NCBI GenBank assembly: GCA_009838035.1
Contig: VXSK01000003.1
Span: forward strand, 145,661-209,660
Direction: 5' to 3'
Length of the DNA stretch: 64,000 bases
Source of the DNA: Gammaproteobacteria bacterium
Lineage (GTDB): Bacteria > Pseudomonadota > Gammaproteobacteria > Steroidobacterales > Foliamicaceae
Shown: positions 40,901 to 49,921 of the stretch, piece by piece
Layout of the letters: each line of letters opens with the position of its first letter
How positions within the stretch are numbered: the stretch's first letter is position 1
Translations under genes and position numbers: made by a program
Notes under the pieces: generated by a model
What the model was told of the DNA's origin: nothing
What the model saw: the letters and a program-made list of their open reading frames with translations, nothing else
Databases searched by the model: none

Positions 40901-41009
40901 ATGCCCCCAAGAGAGCGTAAGCCAATGATTGAACGACTTCGATTCATAGCCCGTCTTTTGGAAGGCGAGAAGATGGCGGTCGCGTGCCGCCAGTTCGGGA
41001 TTTCCCAGG
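40901..41009 (+). pseudogene. Truncated IS481-like transposase, N-terminal HTH only
   Basis: Reads MPPRERKPMIERLRFIARLL and EGEKMAVACRQFGIS, the opening helix-turn-helix of IS481-family transposases (typically MPWK...MxERxxFIxxxLxGExxMxELCRxYGIS). It is cut off where the methyltransferase gene on the other strand ends, and no DDE domain follows. A TTGACA promoter-like element upstream (40872-40877) may be the old IS promoter. It marks a junction inside or at the right part of the island. Confidence 0.65.
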
Positions 41010-41744
41010 TCACTCCTTAATCGCTTCAAACCTCAACCGCACATAGTCCGCGATCCACTCGCCATTCCTCCGGAGCAGCGGTTTGAGCCGGTCGCAAACA
41101 GCGGACAGGTATCCATTGCGCTGATCACGCGCAACATGCGCAGCAAAACTGTCTGCAAACGTCGCAAGAAAACCCTGCATTCCTTCGGGCAGCGGCGTCG
41201 GACGCGGGATCAGTTCGATATACGGCACGCTGAATCCCGCTGCGGCCAGTCTGTTGCTGAACTCATCGGCCGTCGAGAAATGCCAGGGGCTGGCGTTCGA
41301 ACCGTCAAGGCCGCGCAGTTCCAGTTCATCGACGAGGGCCGACACGATCGCCGCGCAGTTGCCGTAACCGCCGAACTCCCCGACGAAGCGCCCGCCGCCT
41401 CGCAGCGCGCGGTACACGTTCCCGATGACGATGTCGGTCTCGCTTATCCAGTGAAGTGCGGCATTGCTGAACACCGCATCGAATTCATCCTCGAATTCCA
41501 TTTCGCAGGCGTCCTGCTCGCGCACGTCCAGACCAAGCGTCCGTGCGGCGGCAATGAGTTCGCGGCTGGAATCGATACCGACGGGCTCACAGCCCCGCTC
41601 CCTCAGGACCCGCGTCAACTCGCCATCACCGCATCCCAGGTCCAGTATCCGTTCTCCGGGGCGCGGATTGAGGAGTTCCACTCGCCGCGTCAAGTTAGAA
41701 TTCACTTGTTTGAATAACGCAAAAGCGCAGAAACTGCGTCCCAA
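41010..41744 (-). CDS. SAM-dependent class I methyltransferase, possibly 5'-altered
   Basis: 244 aa from a TTG at 41744, or 231 aa from a GTG at 41705. The SAM motif I is LDLGCGDGELT, followed by GIDSSRELIAAAR, DAVFSNAALHWISE and VYRALRGGGRFVGEFGG, like the trans-aconitate methyltransferase/UbiE-like group. Relatives normally have about 20 more ordered residues before VELLNPRPGERILDLGCG (a W-N-x-x-x-Y-D...HSFV...YG segment). Here the N-terminus (GRSFCAFALFKQVNSNL) does not match, so the 5' end may have been replaced when the AT-rich segment upstream was inserted. GC-rich codon use is typical of the core genome. Activity is uncertain. Confidence 0.7.
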   Translation of the reverse strand: MGRSFCAFALFKQVNSNLTRRVELLNPRPGERILDLGCGDGELTRVLRERGCEPVGIDSSRELIAAARTLGLDVREQDACEMEFEDEFDAVFSNAALHWISETDIVIGNVYRALRGGGRFVGEFGGYGNCAAIVSALVDELELRGLDGSNASPWHFSTADEFSNRLAAAGFSVPYIELIPRPTPLPEGMQGFLATFADSFAAHVARDQRNGYLSAVCDRLKPLLRRNGEWIADYVRLRFEAIKE

Positions 41745-41821
41745 CAGTGTTCTTGTCTACTATCGATTACATACACTCGACTTACGTATGGTGTTCGCAA
41801 TGACCAAAGGCCATCACTAAT

Positions 41822-42358
41822 GTGTTATCCAAAACACCTAAGAGCGCATTCGAGCCTTCTGAAGCGGAGCGGCGACTCATGAATGGTGAGAACGGGGACC
41901 TTAGTGGGGAGAATGCGGACTTTTTCGAAGTAATACTTGACAGCTTATCCGGCTTGGCCGACGTCTTTACAATCGTGGCTTCCGGGATAGCCATTTACAT
42001 CTTCCTTACAAAACGCAGGGCGATTACATCCGTTTTTCGGCTACTGCTCAAGTATGGGTACCAGATTACTCTCTCGGAACTAAGGAGCAAGCTGGACAGG
42101 ATTGCAGATCTACGTGTGGCCGACGAAACTCAAAAGGAGCAGATTATCAATATTATGAGCGAAGTATTGGGTCAGATACGAGGCAACCCGAGACTAAGAT
42201 CCTGGTTCGAGGAGGAACTGCAAAGCGTAGAGCGTTTTGTATCAGAAAAGCAATCACACTCGGAACCGGAGAAGCGCACGATTGTTGCACAGCTCCGGGA
42301 AAAACTGAGACAATTAGAAATGGAGAGTATTGATAGTTCGTCGGGAGAAGAGCAGTGA
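41822..42358 (+). CDS. Small membrane protein of a two-gene unit, unknown
   Basis: 178 aa from a GTG at 41822; an ATG at 41879 with GGAGCGG upstream is a good alternative. One TM helix is visible (about residues 42-62, LADVFTIVASGIAIYIFLT) followed by KRR, so the long C-terminal part should be cytoplasmic. That part is charged and helical, with SELRSKLDRIADLRVADETQKEQI and a coiled-coil-like tail. The next gene starts inside the stop (GTGA). Composition is AT-rich compared with all neighbours, a sign of recent transfer. No family recognised. Confidence 0.55.
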   Translation: MLSKTPKSAFEPSEAERRLMNGENGDLSGENADFFEVILDSLSGLADVFTIVASGIAIYIFLTKRRAITSVFRLLLKYGYQITLSELRSKLDRIADLRVADETQKEQIINIMSEVLGQIRGNPRLRSWFEEELQSVERFVSEKQSHSEPEKRTIVAQLREKLRQLEMESIDSSSGEEQ

Positions 42359-42705
42359 GTGCTCGAGTAATAGAAGCTGTAAATACAATGATCTCGCACC
42401 GAGAGAATATCAGCAGCGTAATCAAGAACGGTAGTGAATATATTTTTTGCTATATGGACAAATATGTTTGGGGCATAACCAAAATCAAAGACCCTTCTGA
42501 TTACGCTCTCTTCTACTATCCGAATAGCGGATCAACTCAAGAACTGGCAACCGTTACTGACTGGAATAAAATCAGTTTCGTTGCATATAGTTCAAAAGAA
42601 ATCGGAACACCGGAGGCTAGGAGTTCAATGGAAGAGCTTATGACTGTTGTCCAGGAAAAGTTGCACGGAGTAGATGAAATTCTTGACAGGATTATTTCAG
42701 GATAA
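42355..42705 (+). CDS. Small cytoplasmic partner protein, unknown
   Basis: 116 aa, GTG start overlapping the upstream stop by four bases, so strictly coupled to the membrane protein. It starts MSARVIEAVNTMISHRENISSVIKNGSEYIFCYMDKYVWGITK and ends in a helix EELMTVVQEKLHGVDEILDRII. The strands in the first half suggest a compact alpha/beta domain. No TM segment, no nuclease motif. AT-rich like its neighbour. The pair sits between a methyltransferase gene and tRNA-Ser, at the right edge of the island, and could be a small toxin-antitoxin or defence unit. Confidence 0.55.
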   Translation: MSARVIEAVNTMISHRENISSVIKNGSEYIFCYMDKYVWGITKIKDPSDYALFYYPNSGSTQELATVTDWNKISFVAYSSKEIGTPEARSSMEELMTVVQEKLHGVDEILDRIISG

Positions 42706-42967
42706 ACGCGGGCTTTTCCGGGGTTTGCCAGATTTGCAACTCTCAAATGCGACTGTGGTCCCTCGCTTGATTCTAGGGACGATGGACTAACGCCAAAGTA
42801 GCGAACTGCTAGACGTTGTTGGCACTATGTAATGCGATTGGGGACAGAAAGATATTTCCTGAGATCAGACGTAAAGCACTAGAATATCTTGGGATTATGA
42901 AATTTCCACGAGAATTCCTTGCGGTTTTCCCCCAAGTTCATTAACGCATATTCAAAAGAACCAAAAA

Positions 42968-43054
42968 CGGAGAGGGTGGGATTCGAACCCACGGACGGCG
43001 TAAACCGTCAGAGGTTTTCAAGACCTCCGCATTCGACCACTCTGCCACCTCTCC
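42968..43054 (-). tRNA. tRNA-Ser (anticodon UGA)
   Basis: On the minus strand the 5' acceptor GGAGAGG pairs with the 3' CCTCTCC, and a T-arm with GGTTCGAATCC, a long variable arm (GACGG...CCGTC) and the anticodon loop CTTGAAAA give tRNA-Ser(UGA). The discriminator is G and CCA is not encoded. It lies 12 bases from the end of serS, which charges it. The AT-rich island ends on its 3' side. Confidence 0.95.
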
Positions 43055-43066
43055 GATGATCGAGAA

Positions 43067-44338
43067 TCAGGCTGAGATTCTATCCGCGCCGGCCATCCAG
43101 GGGCGCAGGGCGTCGGGGATGACGATGCCGCCGTCGGGCTGCTGGTAGTTTTCGATCACGGCGATGAGGGCGCGGCCGGCGGCGACGCCGGAGCCGTTTA
43201 GGGTGTGGACGAAGCCGCGCGCGTCCCTGCCCTTCCAGCGGGCGCTCATGCGGCGGGCCTGGAAGTCCCTGCAGTTGCTGCAGGAGGAGATTTCGCGGTA
43301 GCGGTCCTGGCCGGGGAGCCAGACTTCGAGGTCGTAGGTGATGGCCGAGGAGAAGCCGGTGTCGCCGGACGACAGGACCACCCTGCGGTAGGGCAGTTCC
43401 AGGCGTTCGAGCACGATTTCGGCGTGGTGGGTCAGTTCTTCCAGGGCGTCGTCGGAATGATCGGGGTGCGTGATCTGCACCAGCTCGACCTTCTCGAACT
43501 GGTGCTGGCGGAGCATGCCGCGGGTGTCCTTGCCGTAGGCGCCGGCCTCGGACCGGAAACAGGGCGTGTGCGCGGTGAACCTGAGCGGCAGTTCGGCTTC
43601 GTTGACTGTCTGGCCGGCCACCAGGTTGGTGAGCGGTACCTCGCCGGTGGGGACCAGGTAGCCGGAGCGCTCGCTTTCGATGCCGAAGAGGTCCTGCTCG
43701 AACTTGGGCAGCTGGCCGGTGCCGATCAGCGATTCGGGGTTGACGATGAAAGGGACGTAGGCTTCGGTGTAGCCGTGTTCGCGCACGTGCAGTTCCAGCA
43801 TGAACTGGATCAGGGCGCGGTGCAGGATCGCGAGTTCGCCGGTCAGGACGGTGTAGCGCGCTCCGGCCAGGCGCGCGGCGGCGCCGAAGTCCATCTGGCC
43901 CAGCGCTTCGCCGAGGGCCACGTGGTCTTGCACGTCGTCGCCGGCGGGGCGGGGTTCGCCCCAGCGCTTGAGTTCGCGGTTGGCGCTTTCGTCGGTGCCG
44001 TCAGGGACGGCCTCGTCGAGCAGGTTGGGCAGGTCGAGTTCGATCTTGCGCAGGCTGGACTGGACGGACTTGAGTTCGCCGCCGGCGTCGCTCAGGCCAT
44101 ACGTGGCTTTCTCGACCTGGCGCTTGAGTGCGTCCACGTCGCCGCCTTCGCGGGCGGCCACGCCGATCTTCTTCGAGAGTTTGTTGCGTTGCGCGCGCAG
44201 TTCCTCCACGCGCACCTGCCACTTCTTGCGGCGCGCTTCCAGCTCCGCGTAGGCGGCCGTGTCGAAGGCGGCGTCGCGGCGCGCGAGGTTGCGCGCCACG
44301 GTATCGGGCTGCTCGCGCAGTAGTTTGGGATCGATCAC
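43067..44338 (-). CDS. serS: Seryl-tRNA synthetase
   Basis: 423 aa, ATG overlapping the lolA stop (ATGA). The N-terminal coiled-coil arm (about residues 30-105, rich in K, R and E) grips the long variable arm of tRNA-Ser. The class II core has motif 2 [26 protein letters not shown] and motif 3 [20 protein letters not shown], plus the serine-binding TGEVPLTN and [15 protein letters not shown]. It attaches serine to tRNA-Ser and tRNA-Sec with ATP in the cytoplasm. Length is standard. It is the last gene of ftsK-lolA-serS, a conserved proteobacterial order, and a tRNA-Ser gene follows. Confidence 0.97.
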   Translation of the reverse strand: MIDPKLLREQPDTVARNLARRDAAFDTAAYAELEARRKKWQVRVEELRAQRNKLSKKIGVAAREGGDVDALKRQVEKATYGLSDAGGELKSVQSSLRKIELDLPNLLDEAVPDGTDESANRELKRWGEPRPAGDDVQDHVALGEALGQMDFGAAARLAGARYTVLTGELAILHRALIQFMLELHVREHGYTEAYVPFIVNPESLIGTGQLPKFEQDLFGIESERSGYLVPTGEVPLTNLVAGQTVNEAELPLRFTAHTPCFRSEAGAYGKDTRGMLRQHQFEKVELVQITHPDHSDDALEELTHHAEIVLERLELPYRRVVLSSGDTGFSSAITYDLEVWLPGQDRYREISSCSNCRDFQARRMSARWKGRDARGFVHTLNGSGVAAGRALIAVIENYQQPDGGIVIPDALRPWMAGADRISA

Positions 44339-44961
44339 GATTCGGCCGCCTCGAAGATGTCCACTCCGGGCGGAATTGTCGGGGCAAAAACGTCGTCGTC
44401 AAGTTCGCTGTCGAGGTCCAGGCGGAACAGCAGCATGCGCACGCGGCTGCCGAGGTCGTCGGCGAACTCGAGCACCGCGGGCACGCTGCCCCGCAGAGCC
44501 AGGCGCAGGTCGCCCTCTTCCGCGTCCGCGCCGGTCAAGTCGAACCATTGCAGGCCGTCGTCGAATTCGGCCTCTCTGACTTCGTAGCTTTCCAGGACCG
44601 ATGCGTCGCCGGCCAGCAGCGCGGCAGCGGATTCGCGGAGCTGTTCGGTCTGCTTGTAGACGGTGACCTGCTCCAGTTCCTTGTCGAACATCGAGAGGTT
44701 CTCGCCGTCGGCCCAGATCATCAGTTCGTCGGGTTCCAGGTAGTCGAGGCGGAAGCGGCCGGGGCGGGAGAGGTAGAGGCGGCCGGTGCTCTCCTTCTGG
44801 AAGATGCCGTCGCCGTCGTATTCGAGTTGGGTGAAGTCGGCCTGGAGGTGTTGGGTGGTTTGGAAGAAGCGTTTGAGAGCACCGTCGTCGCCGGCTTCCT
44901 GCGCCAGTGCGGGGACCGCCGGCAATACCACTGCCAACGCAATCCATCTCCTGATTCGCAT
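44335..44961 (-). CDS. lolA: Outer-membrane lipoprotein carrier protein LolA
   Basis: 208 aa from the ATG at 44961, which overlaps the ftsK stop (TAATG). A signal peptide ([20 protein letters not shown]) precedes the LolA fold: [43 protein letters not shown] and [24 protein letters not shown]. LolA receives lipoproteins from LolCDE and carries them across the periplasm to LolB. Sandwiched between ftsK and serS with overlaps on both sides, the usual proteobacterial arrangement. The C-terminal tail is acidic. Confidence 0.93.
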   Translation of the reverse strand: MRIRRWIALAVVLPAVPALAQEAGDDGALKRFFQTTQHLQADFTQLEYDGDGIFQKESTGRLYLSRPGRFRLDYLEPDELMIWADGENLSMFDKELEQVTVYKQTEQLRESAAALLAGDASVLESYEVREAEFDDGLQWFDLTGADAEEGDLRLALRGSVPAVLEFADDLGSRVRMLLFRLDLDSELDDDVFAPTIPPGVDIFEAAES

Positions 44962-47168
44962 TATTCGGGGCCGCCTACCACGCGGCGTTCGCCGCGGCCG
45001 TCGGGGGCGGAGACTACGCCGGCGCGTTCGAGTTCTTCGACGAGGCGGGCTGCGCGGTTGTAGCCTACGCGCAGCCGGCGCTGGACGTAGGAAATCGAGG
45101 CGCGGCCGGTCTCGGTGACGATTTCCTTTGCCTGTGGGTAGAGTTCGTCCACTTCGCCACCGTCGGCGCCGGCCGCGTCGGCTTCTTCCGACTCCACCGG
45201 GCCCTGCGTGACCTGCTCGTCGTAGCTGGGGCCGCCGGTGCGCTTGAGTTCGGCGACCACCTTCAGCACCTCGCCATCTTCCACGAACGCGCCGTGCACG
45301 CGCAGCAGGTCGCCGGAGCCTGGGGGAAGGTAGAGCATGTCGCCCTTGCCGAGCAGCGTCTCGGCGCCCACCTGGTCGAGGATGGTGCGCGAATCGACCT
45401 GGGAGGCCACGCGGAACCCGATGCGCGCCGGGATGTTGGCCTTGATCAGGCCGGTAATGACGTCCACCGACGGGCGCTGCGTGGCGACGATCAGGTGCAA
45501 TCCGGCGGCGCGGGCCTTCTGCGTGAGGCGCGCGATCAGCGTTTCCAGTTTCTTGCCGACCACCATCATCAGGTCGGCAAGCTCGTCGATCACGACCACG
45601 ATGCGCGGCAGCGGTTCCAGTTCGGGGCCGGGCTCGGGGTCTTCCTCGCCGCCCTCCGGCGGCCCGCGCAATGGCTCGCCCGACTCCCGGGCGACTTCCA
45701 GGCGATTGTTGAAGCCCTCCACGCTGCGCGTCTTCACCCAGGACATCAGCCGGTAGCGGCGGTCCATCTCGGCCACGCACCATCGAAGCGCGTTGGCCGC
45801 CTCGCTGACATCGGTGACCACTGGGCACAGCAGGTGCGGAATGCCCTCGTAAACCGACAGTTCCAGCATCTTGGGGTCGATCATGATCATCCGCACGGCT
45901 TCGGGCGAGGACTTGTAGAGCAGGCTCAGGACCATGGCGTTGATCGCCACCGACTTGCCCGAGCCGGTGGCGCCGGCCACCAGCAGGTGTGGCATCTTCT
46001 GCAGGTCGTCCACGACCGGGTGGCCGGCGATGTCCTTGCCCAGCCCCAGCGTGAGGTTCGAATTCGCCCTGGCGTAGGTTTGCGAGCGAAGTATTTCGCC
46101 CAGCGTGACCAGCATCCGTTCGTTGTTGGCGATCTCCAGGCCCACGGTGGACTTGCCGGGCATGGACTCGACCACGCGCACGCTGTGCGCCATCAGCGAG
46201 CGCGCCAGGTCGCTGGCCAGGCTGGTGATGCGGCTGGCACGGATGCCGGCGGCCGGCTGCACCTCGAACAGCGTCACGACCGGGCCGGGAGACACCGCGA
46301 CCACGGTTGCGCCCACGCCGAACTCCTGCAGCTTCTCTTCCAGGCGCCGGGCCTGGTCGCGCAACACGCTTTCGGACTGCAGCGAAGTCTCCGGCGGCGG
46401 GTCGGACAGCAGGCTGAGCGACGGCAGGTCCCCGCCGGTTGCGGGCTTGACGGGCATGTCGGGCTCGATCTTTCTCGGCCGCTTCGGAGCGGCAGCGGCG
46501 CGCCGCCTGCGTGACGGGCCGGCGATCTTCGTCCTGCGCCGTCCGCGGGTCTTTGACGGCTCGCGGCGGCCGACCAGCGAGAACAGGGCGACGAGGCCGG
46601 AATACACGCCGTCCCACAGCCAACCGAGACCGCGCAGCGTCAAGTGTCCGGTGGCCTGCGTCAGGCCCACCCATGAAAGGCCGGTCACCAGCGTGATGCC
46701 GGTCATCCACAGCGCCAGCAGGACCACCCAGGCGCCCATGTCGCCCAGCACCGGCGCCAGGATGTCGTCGAGCCAGACGCCGATGTCGCCCCCGCCGAGC
46801 CCTCCGCGCGCGGATAGCTCAAGCAACCCGCATCCGCAGACCACCACCAGCACCAGGCCGGCGGCGCGCACGCCCGCGTCCGGCCAAGACCAGTCGTCGC
46901 GGGCCCGCGACGGCGCGAGGTACCAGGCGCTGAAACCGATCACGGCTGCGGGAAACAGGTAGGAAGCGCTGCCGGCCAGCGCGAATGCCAGGCCGGCGAA
47001 GGCCACGCCGGCGATGCCGACCAGGTTGGAACCCTCAAGGCCGGCTTCCGCGGCGTCCGGAACATGGCTGATCAGGGCCGCGAACATCAGCACCCCCAGC
47101 CCCAGGCAGAGCCACAATCCGCCTTCGCGCAGCGCGCGCTCCAACCAGGTTCGTTCCTTCGCCTTCAC
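44961..47168 (-). CDS. ftsK: DNA translocase FtsK
   Basis: 735 aa from a GTG at 47168 (MKAKERTWLERALREGG). The frame is open to 47255, but that would run over the start of the divergent trxB. Four or five TM segments occupy the first 180 residues, followed by a short basic/proline linker, then the ATPase motor with Walker A GATGSGKSVAI, Walker B IVVVIDELADLMM and ATQRPSVDVITGLIKANIPARIGFRVASQVDSRTILD. The C-terminal gamma winged helix ends in ISYVQRRLRVGYNRAARLVEELERAGVV. It pumps DNA through the septum and activates XerCD at dif. The linker is short compared with E. coli FtsK and similar to SpoIIIE-like forms. Confidence 0.96.
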   Translation of the reverse strand: MKAKERTWLERALREGGLWLCLGLGVLMFAALISHVPDAAEAGLEGSNLVGIAGVAFAGLAFALAGSASYLFPAAVIGFSAWYLAPSRARDDWSWPDAGVRAAGLVLVVVCGCGLLELSARGGLGGGDIGVWLDDILAPVLGDMGAWVVLLALWMTGITLVTGLSWVGLTQATGHLTLRGLGWLWDGVYSGLVALFSLVGRREPSKTRGRRRTKIAGPSRRRRAAAAPKRPRKIEPDMPVKPATGGDLPSLSLLSDPPPETSLQSESVLRDQARRLEEKLQEFGVGATVVAVSPGPVVTLFEVQPAAGIRASRITSLASDLARSLMAHSVRVVESMPGKSTVGLEIANNERMLVTLGEILRSQTYARANSNLTLGLGKDIAGHPVVDDLQKMPHLLVAGATGSGKSVAINAMVLSLLYKSSPEAVRMIMIDPKMLELSVYEGIPHLLCPVVTDVSEAANALRWCVAEMDRRYRLMSWVKTRSVEGFNNRLEVARESGEPLRGPPEGGEEDPEPGPELEPLPRIVVVIDELADLMMVVGKKLETLIARLTQKARAAGLHLIVATQRPSVDVITGLIKANIPARIGFRVASQVDSRTILDQVGAETLLGKGDMLYLPPGSGDLLRVHGAFVEDGEVLKVVAELKRTGGPSYDEQVTQGPVESEEADAAGADGGEVDELYPQAKEIVTETGRASISYVQRRLRVGYNRAARLVEELERAGVVSAPDGRGERRVVGGPE

Positions 47169-47226
47169 TTGGCGGCTAATCTTATTCCGGTGGTCGCCCA
47201 ATAGAAACCCGGATAAACTTTCCGCC

Positions 47227-48186
47227 GTGCCGAATTCCATCCACCGACTGCTCATCCTGGGTTCCGGTCCCGCCGGCTATTCCGCGGCCGTGTACGGGGC
47301 GCGCGCGAACATGTCGCCGGTGCTGATCACGGGCAACGAACCGGGCGGCCAGTTGATGACCACGACCGACGTGGAAAACTGGCCGGGCGGCCGCGAGGGA
47401 CTGATGGGGCCGCACCTGATGGAGGAACTGGAACTGCACGCGAAGCGGCTGGGCACGAAGATCGTCTACGACCATATCGATGAGGCGGACCTGTCTCGCC
47501 GGCCGTTCACGCTGAAGGGCGCACTGGAAGAATACCGGACCGAGTCGCTGATCATCGCCACCGGCGCCACCGCCCGCTACCTGGGCCTGGAGAGCGAGCA
47601 GACATACCTGGGCAAGGGCGTGTCGGCCTGCGCCACCTGCGACGGGTTCTTTTTCCGCGACCAGCCGGTAGCGGTGGTGGGCGGCGGGAACACGGCCGTC
47701 GAGGAAACGCTGTACCTGTCCAACATCTGCTCGAGCGTGACGCTGATCCATCGCCGCGACGCGCTGCGTGCGGAGAAGATGATGCAGCAGCAACTCTTCG
47801 AACGCGCCGGGCCGGACGGGCCGGTCGATATTCGCTGGGACCGGGTCCTGGTGGACGTGCTGGGCGACGGCAACCAGGTGTCGGGGGTCAAGATCCAGAG
47901 TACGAAGGAAGACGGAGTGGTCGAGGAGATCGAGGTGGCCGGCGTGTTCATCGCAATCGGCCACGACCCGAACACATCGTTGTTCGTGAACTCGCTGCAA
48001 CACAAGGGCGGCTACCTGGTCACGCGCGGCGGCGACGAGGGCGGCTTCACGGCCACCAGCGTGCCGGGCGTGTTCGCGGCCGGCGACGTGGCCGATTCGG
48101 TATATCGCCAGGCGATAACTTCCGCGGGCACCGGCTGCATGGCCGCGCTGGACGCCGAGAAGTTCTGCGACGCCAATCCTTTGTAG
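47227..48186 (+). CDS. trxB: Thioredoxin reductase
   Basis: 319 aa from the GTG at 47227 (MPNSIHRLLILGSGPAGYSAAVYGARA). The FAD motif GSGPAG, the redox-active C-A-T-C (SACATCDGFFF, about residue 135), the NADPH motif VVGGGNTAVEE and the C-terminal FAAGDVADSVYRQAITSAGTGCMAALDAE are all present. It transfers electrons from NADPH to thioredoxin in the cytoplasm. It is divergent from ftsK, with a 58-base gap that must hold both promoters. Longer starts upstream would lie in the ftsK coding region. Confidence 0.96.
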   Translation: MPNSIHRLLILGSGPAGYSAAVYGARANMSPVLITGNEPGGQLMTTTDVENWPGGREGLMGPHLMEELELHAKRLGTKIVYDHIDEADLSRRPFTLKGALEEYRTESLIIATGATARYLGLESEQTYLGKGVSACATCDGFFFRDQPVAVVGGGNTAVEETLYLSNICSSVTLIHRRDALRAEKMMQQQLFERAGPDGPVDIRWDRVLVDVLGDGNQVSGVKIQSTKEDGVVEEIEVAGVFIAIGHDPNTSLFVNSLQHKGGYLVTRGGDEGGFTATSVPGVFAAGDVADSVYRQAITSAGTGCMAALDAEKFCDANPL

Positions 48187-48296
48187 CCTGGGAGCGAGGG
48201 CATGTCCCTCGCGGCGTCCCGCCCTCTAACCTGGGGACGAGGCCGTCCCGGCCTCGTGGAGGGTGAGACGCCCTCCCTCCAGTTAACCTATAGCGC
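48187..48296. repeat. Triple-hairpin dispersed repeat
   Basis: Three perfect GC-rich hairpins in a row: GCGAGGG/CCCTCGC (48194-48212), CGAGGCCG/CGGCCTCG (48238-48256) and GGAGGG/CCCTCC (48258-48276). The string CGGCGTCCCGCCCTC here recurs at the window end (about 63948-63962), and the opening TAGCCTGG recurs near 49908. This looks like a REP-like family of this genome placed after stop codons, and it may terminate or stabilise trxB mRNA. Confidence 0.7.
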
Positions 48297-49463
48297 ATGC
48301 GGATACGGGTGCTCGACAACATCAGCGAAGTCGCGGCCGGCGAATGGAACGCGCTGGCCGGGGGCTCCCATCCGTTCCTGCGTCACGAATTCCTGAACGC
48401 GCTGGAGGTGTCCGGGTGTGTTTCCGCGGAAACAGGCTGGCAGCCCTGCCATCTGCTGCTGCAAGACGACCAGAACACCACGGTCGGCGCCATGCCGCTG
48501 TACCTCAAGAGCCACTCGCGCGGCGAGTTCGTGTTCGACTGGGCCTGGGCGGCGGCCTACCAGCGCGCCGGTTACGACTACTACCCGAAGCTGCTCAACG
48601 CCGTCCCGTTCACGCCGGTGGCCGGGCCGCGTTTCCTGTGCGCGGGCACGGAATCAGGGGCTGACGGCGCCGAAGCCCCAGCCCTGCTGCTGGCCGGCGC
48701 GGTGGAGCTGGCCCATCGCCTGGAAGCCAGTTCGCTGCACTGCCTGTTTCCCACTCCTGAGGACGCCGGGTGGATGAAGGAAAAAGGCATGATGCTGCGC
48801 ACCGACTGCCAGTTCCATTGGCAGGACGACGGTTACGCCAATTTCTCCGACTATCTCAAGACCTTCAGCTCCGCCAAGCGCAAGAAGGTCAACCGCGAGC
48901 GGCGGCGCGTCAATGAAGCCGGAATCCGCTTCGAGACGCTAAGCGGCGATGCGCTCACGCCGGAACTCTGGGAGACGCTGTATCCGCTCTACGCCGCGAG
49001 CTACCTGAAGCGCGGCCAGTATCCGTACCTGAATCACCGGTTCTTCGAGCGGGTCACGCGCGAAATCCCCGAATCGCTGGTCGTGTTCCTGGCGCGGCTC
49101 GACGGCGAAGCGGTTGCGCTGGCCATCTGTTTCCGCAGCGACACCGCGCTGTACGGGCGCTACTGGGGCAGCCGCGGCTACTACCACAGCCTGCACTTCG
49201 AGACCTGCTACTACCAGGGCATCGACTACTGCATCCGCGAAGGCCTGGAACTCTTCGACCCGGGCGTACAGGGCGAACACAAGCTGGCCCGCGGGTTCAT
49301 GCCCGTAACGTCATACTCGACGCACTGGGTACGCCACGAAGGGTTCGCGGACGCGCTGACCGGCTACCTCGCCAGCGAGCGCGAACAAGTGGCGCGCTAC
49401 GTCGAAATCGCCGGCGAACACACGCCGTTCAAGAAGGAAGGAGCCGGGCTCGCGGTAAAGTAA
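48297..49463 (+). CDS. GNAT/FemAB-like protein (DUF482, peptidoglycan-related)
   Basis: 388 aa, ATG at 48297. It begins IRVLDNISEVAAGEWNALAGGSHPFLRHEFLNALEVSG, the start of DUF482-type proteins, then HLLLQDDQNTTVGAMPLYLKSHSRGEFVFDWAWA, FSDYLKTFSSAKRKKVNRERR, and a C-terminal YQGIDYCIREGLELFDPGVQGEHKLARGFMPVTSYSTHW. The fold is a double GNAT domain as in FemX/FemAB enzymes that add amino acids to peptidoglycan precursors. The substrate here is unproven. It follows trxB after the hairpin repeat and probably has its own promoter. Confidence 0.82.
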   Translation: MRIRVLDNISEVAAGEWNALAGGSHPFLRHEFLNALEVSGCVSAETGWQPCHLLLQDDQNTTVGAMPLYLKSHSRGEFVFDWAWAAAYQRAGYDYYPKLLNAVPFTPVAGPRFLCAGTESGADGAEAPALLLAGAVELAHRLEASSLHCLFPTPEDAGWMKEKGMMLRTDCQFHWQDDGYANFSDYLKTFSSAKRKKVNRERRRVNEAGIRFETLSGDALTPELWETLYPLYAASYLKRGQYPYLNHRFFERVTREIPESLVVFLARLDGEAVALAICFRSDTALYGRYWGSRGYYHSLHFETCYYQGIDYCIREGLELFDPGVQGEHKLARGFMPVTSYSTHWVRHEGFADALTGYLASEREQVARYVEIAGEHTPFKKEGAGLAVK

Positions 49464-49493
49464 ACAAGCCATAGATCGGGAGGTTCTTACTAC

Positions 49494-49901
49494 ATGAACA
49501 GGCGAATCATTACCGCCCTGATGGCCGTGGCCATGGCCGTGGTCGCAAGCGGCTGCAATACGATGGAGAGCGCGATGGTCGGCGCAGCGGCTGGCGCTGG
49601 TGTCGGAGTCGCCGTCGCGGGTTCCAACGACCTGGACGGAGGCTTTGACGAAGCGTTTGGTCGCGCGACCCGAGGAGAATCAGTCGACTATACCGGCGAA
49701 GTACTGGTCGGGGCAGTCATCGGCGCATTGATCGGCGCGTTCGTGGGCTACCAGCGTGGCGATGCCGCGCCGACCGAGCTGGTACTAAGGCGCTCCATAC
49801 ACGACAGTGAGGCAGCCGGGCCTGCATCGAACCAACTCGATGTGCCCCGGATGAACGCGTACAACCAATCCGCCGCTCGAACCGGCCACAGCTTCCCATA
49901 G
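49494..49901 (+). CDS. Glycine-zipper lipoprotein
   Basis: 135 aa, ATG preceded by GGGAGG at a distance. A lipobox VASGC sets the lipidated Cys at about residue 21. Residues 28-46 (VGAAAGAGVGVAVAGS) and 70-88 (VLVGAVIGALIGAFVGYQRG) are glycine-zipper segments that can pack as membrane-spanning hairpins, as in the outer-membrane lipoprotein SlyB and relatives. The C-terminus is polar. Probably an envelope-associated lipoprotein. It is convergent with the small membrane-protein gene at 50 kb. Confidence 0.75.
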   Translation: MNRRIITALMAVAMAVVASGCNTMESAMVGAAAGAGVGVAVAGSNDLDGGFDEAFGRATRGESVDYTGEVLVGAVIGALIGAFVGYQRGDAAPTELVLRRSIHDSEAAGPASNQLDVPRMNAYNQSAARTGHSFP

Positions 49902-49921
49902 GCAGTAGCCTGGAGCGAAGT

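Noticed and set aside
42900-43060. Possible att site at tRNA-Ser for the island
   Set aside because: No second copy of the tRNA 3' end was found near 26 kb and no integrase gene exists in the window, so site-specific integration at this tRNA is not supported.
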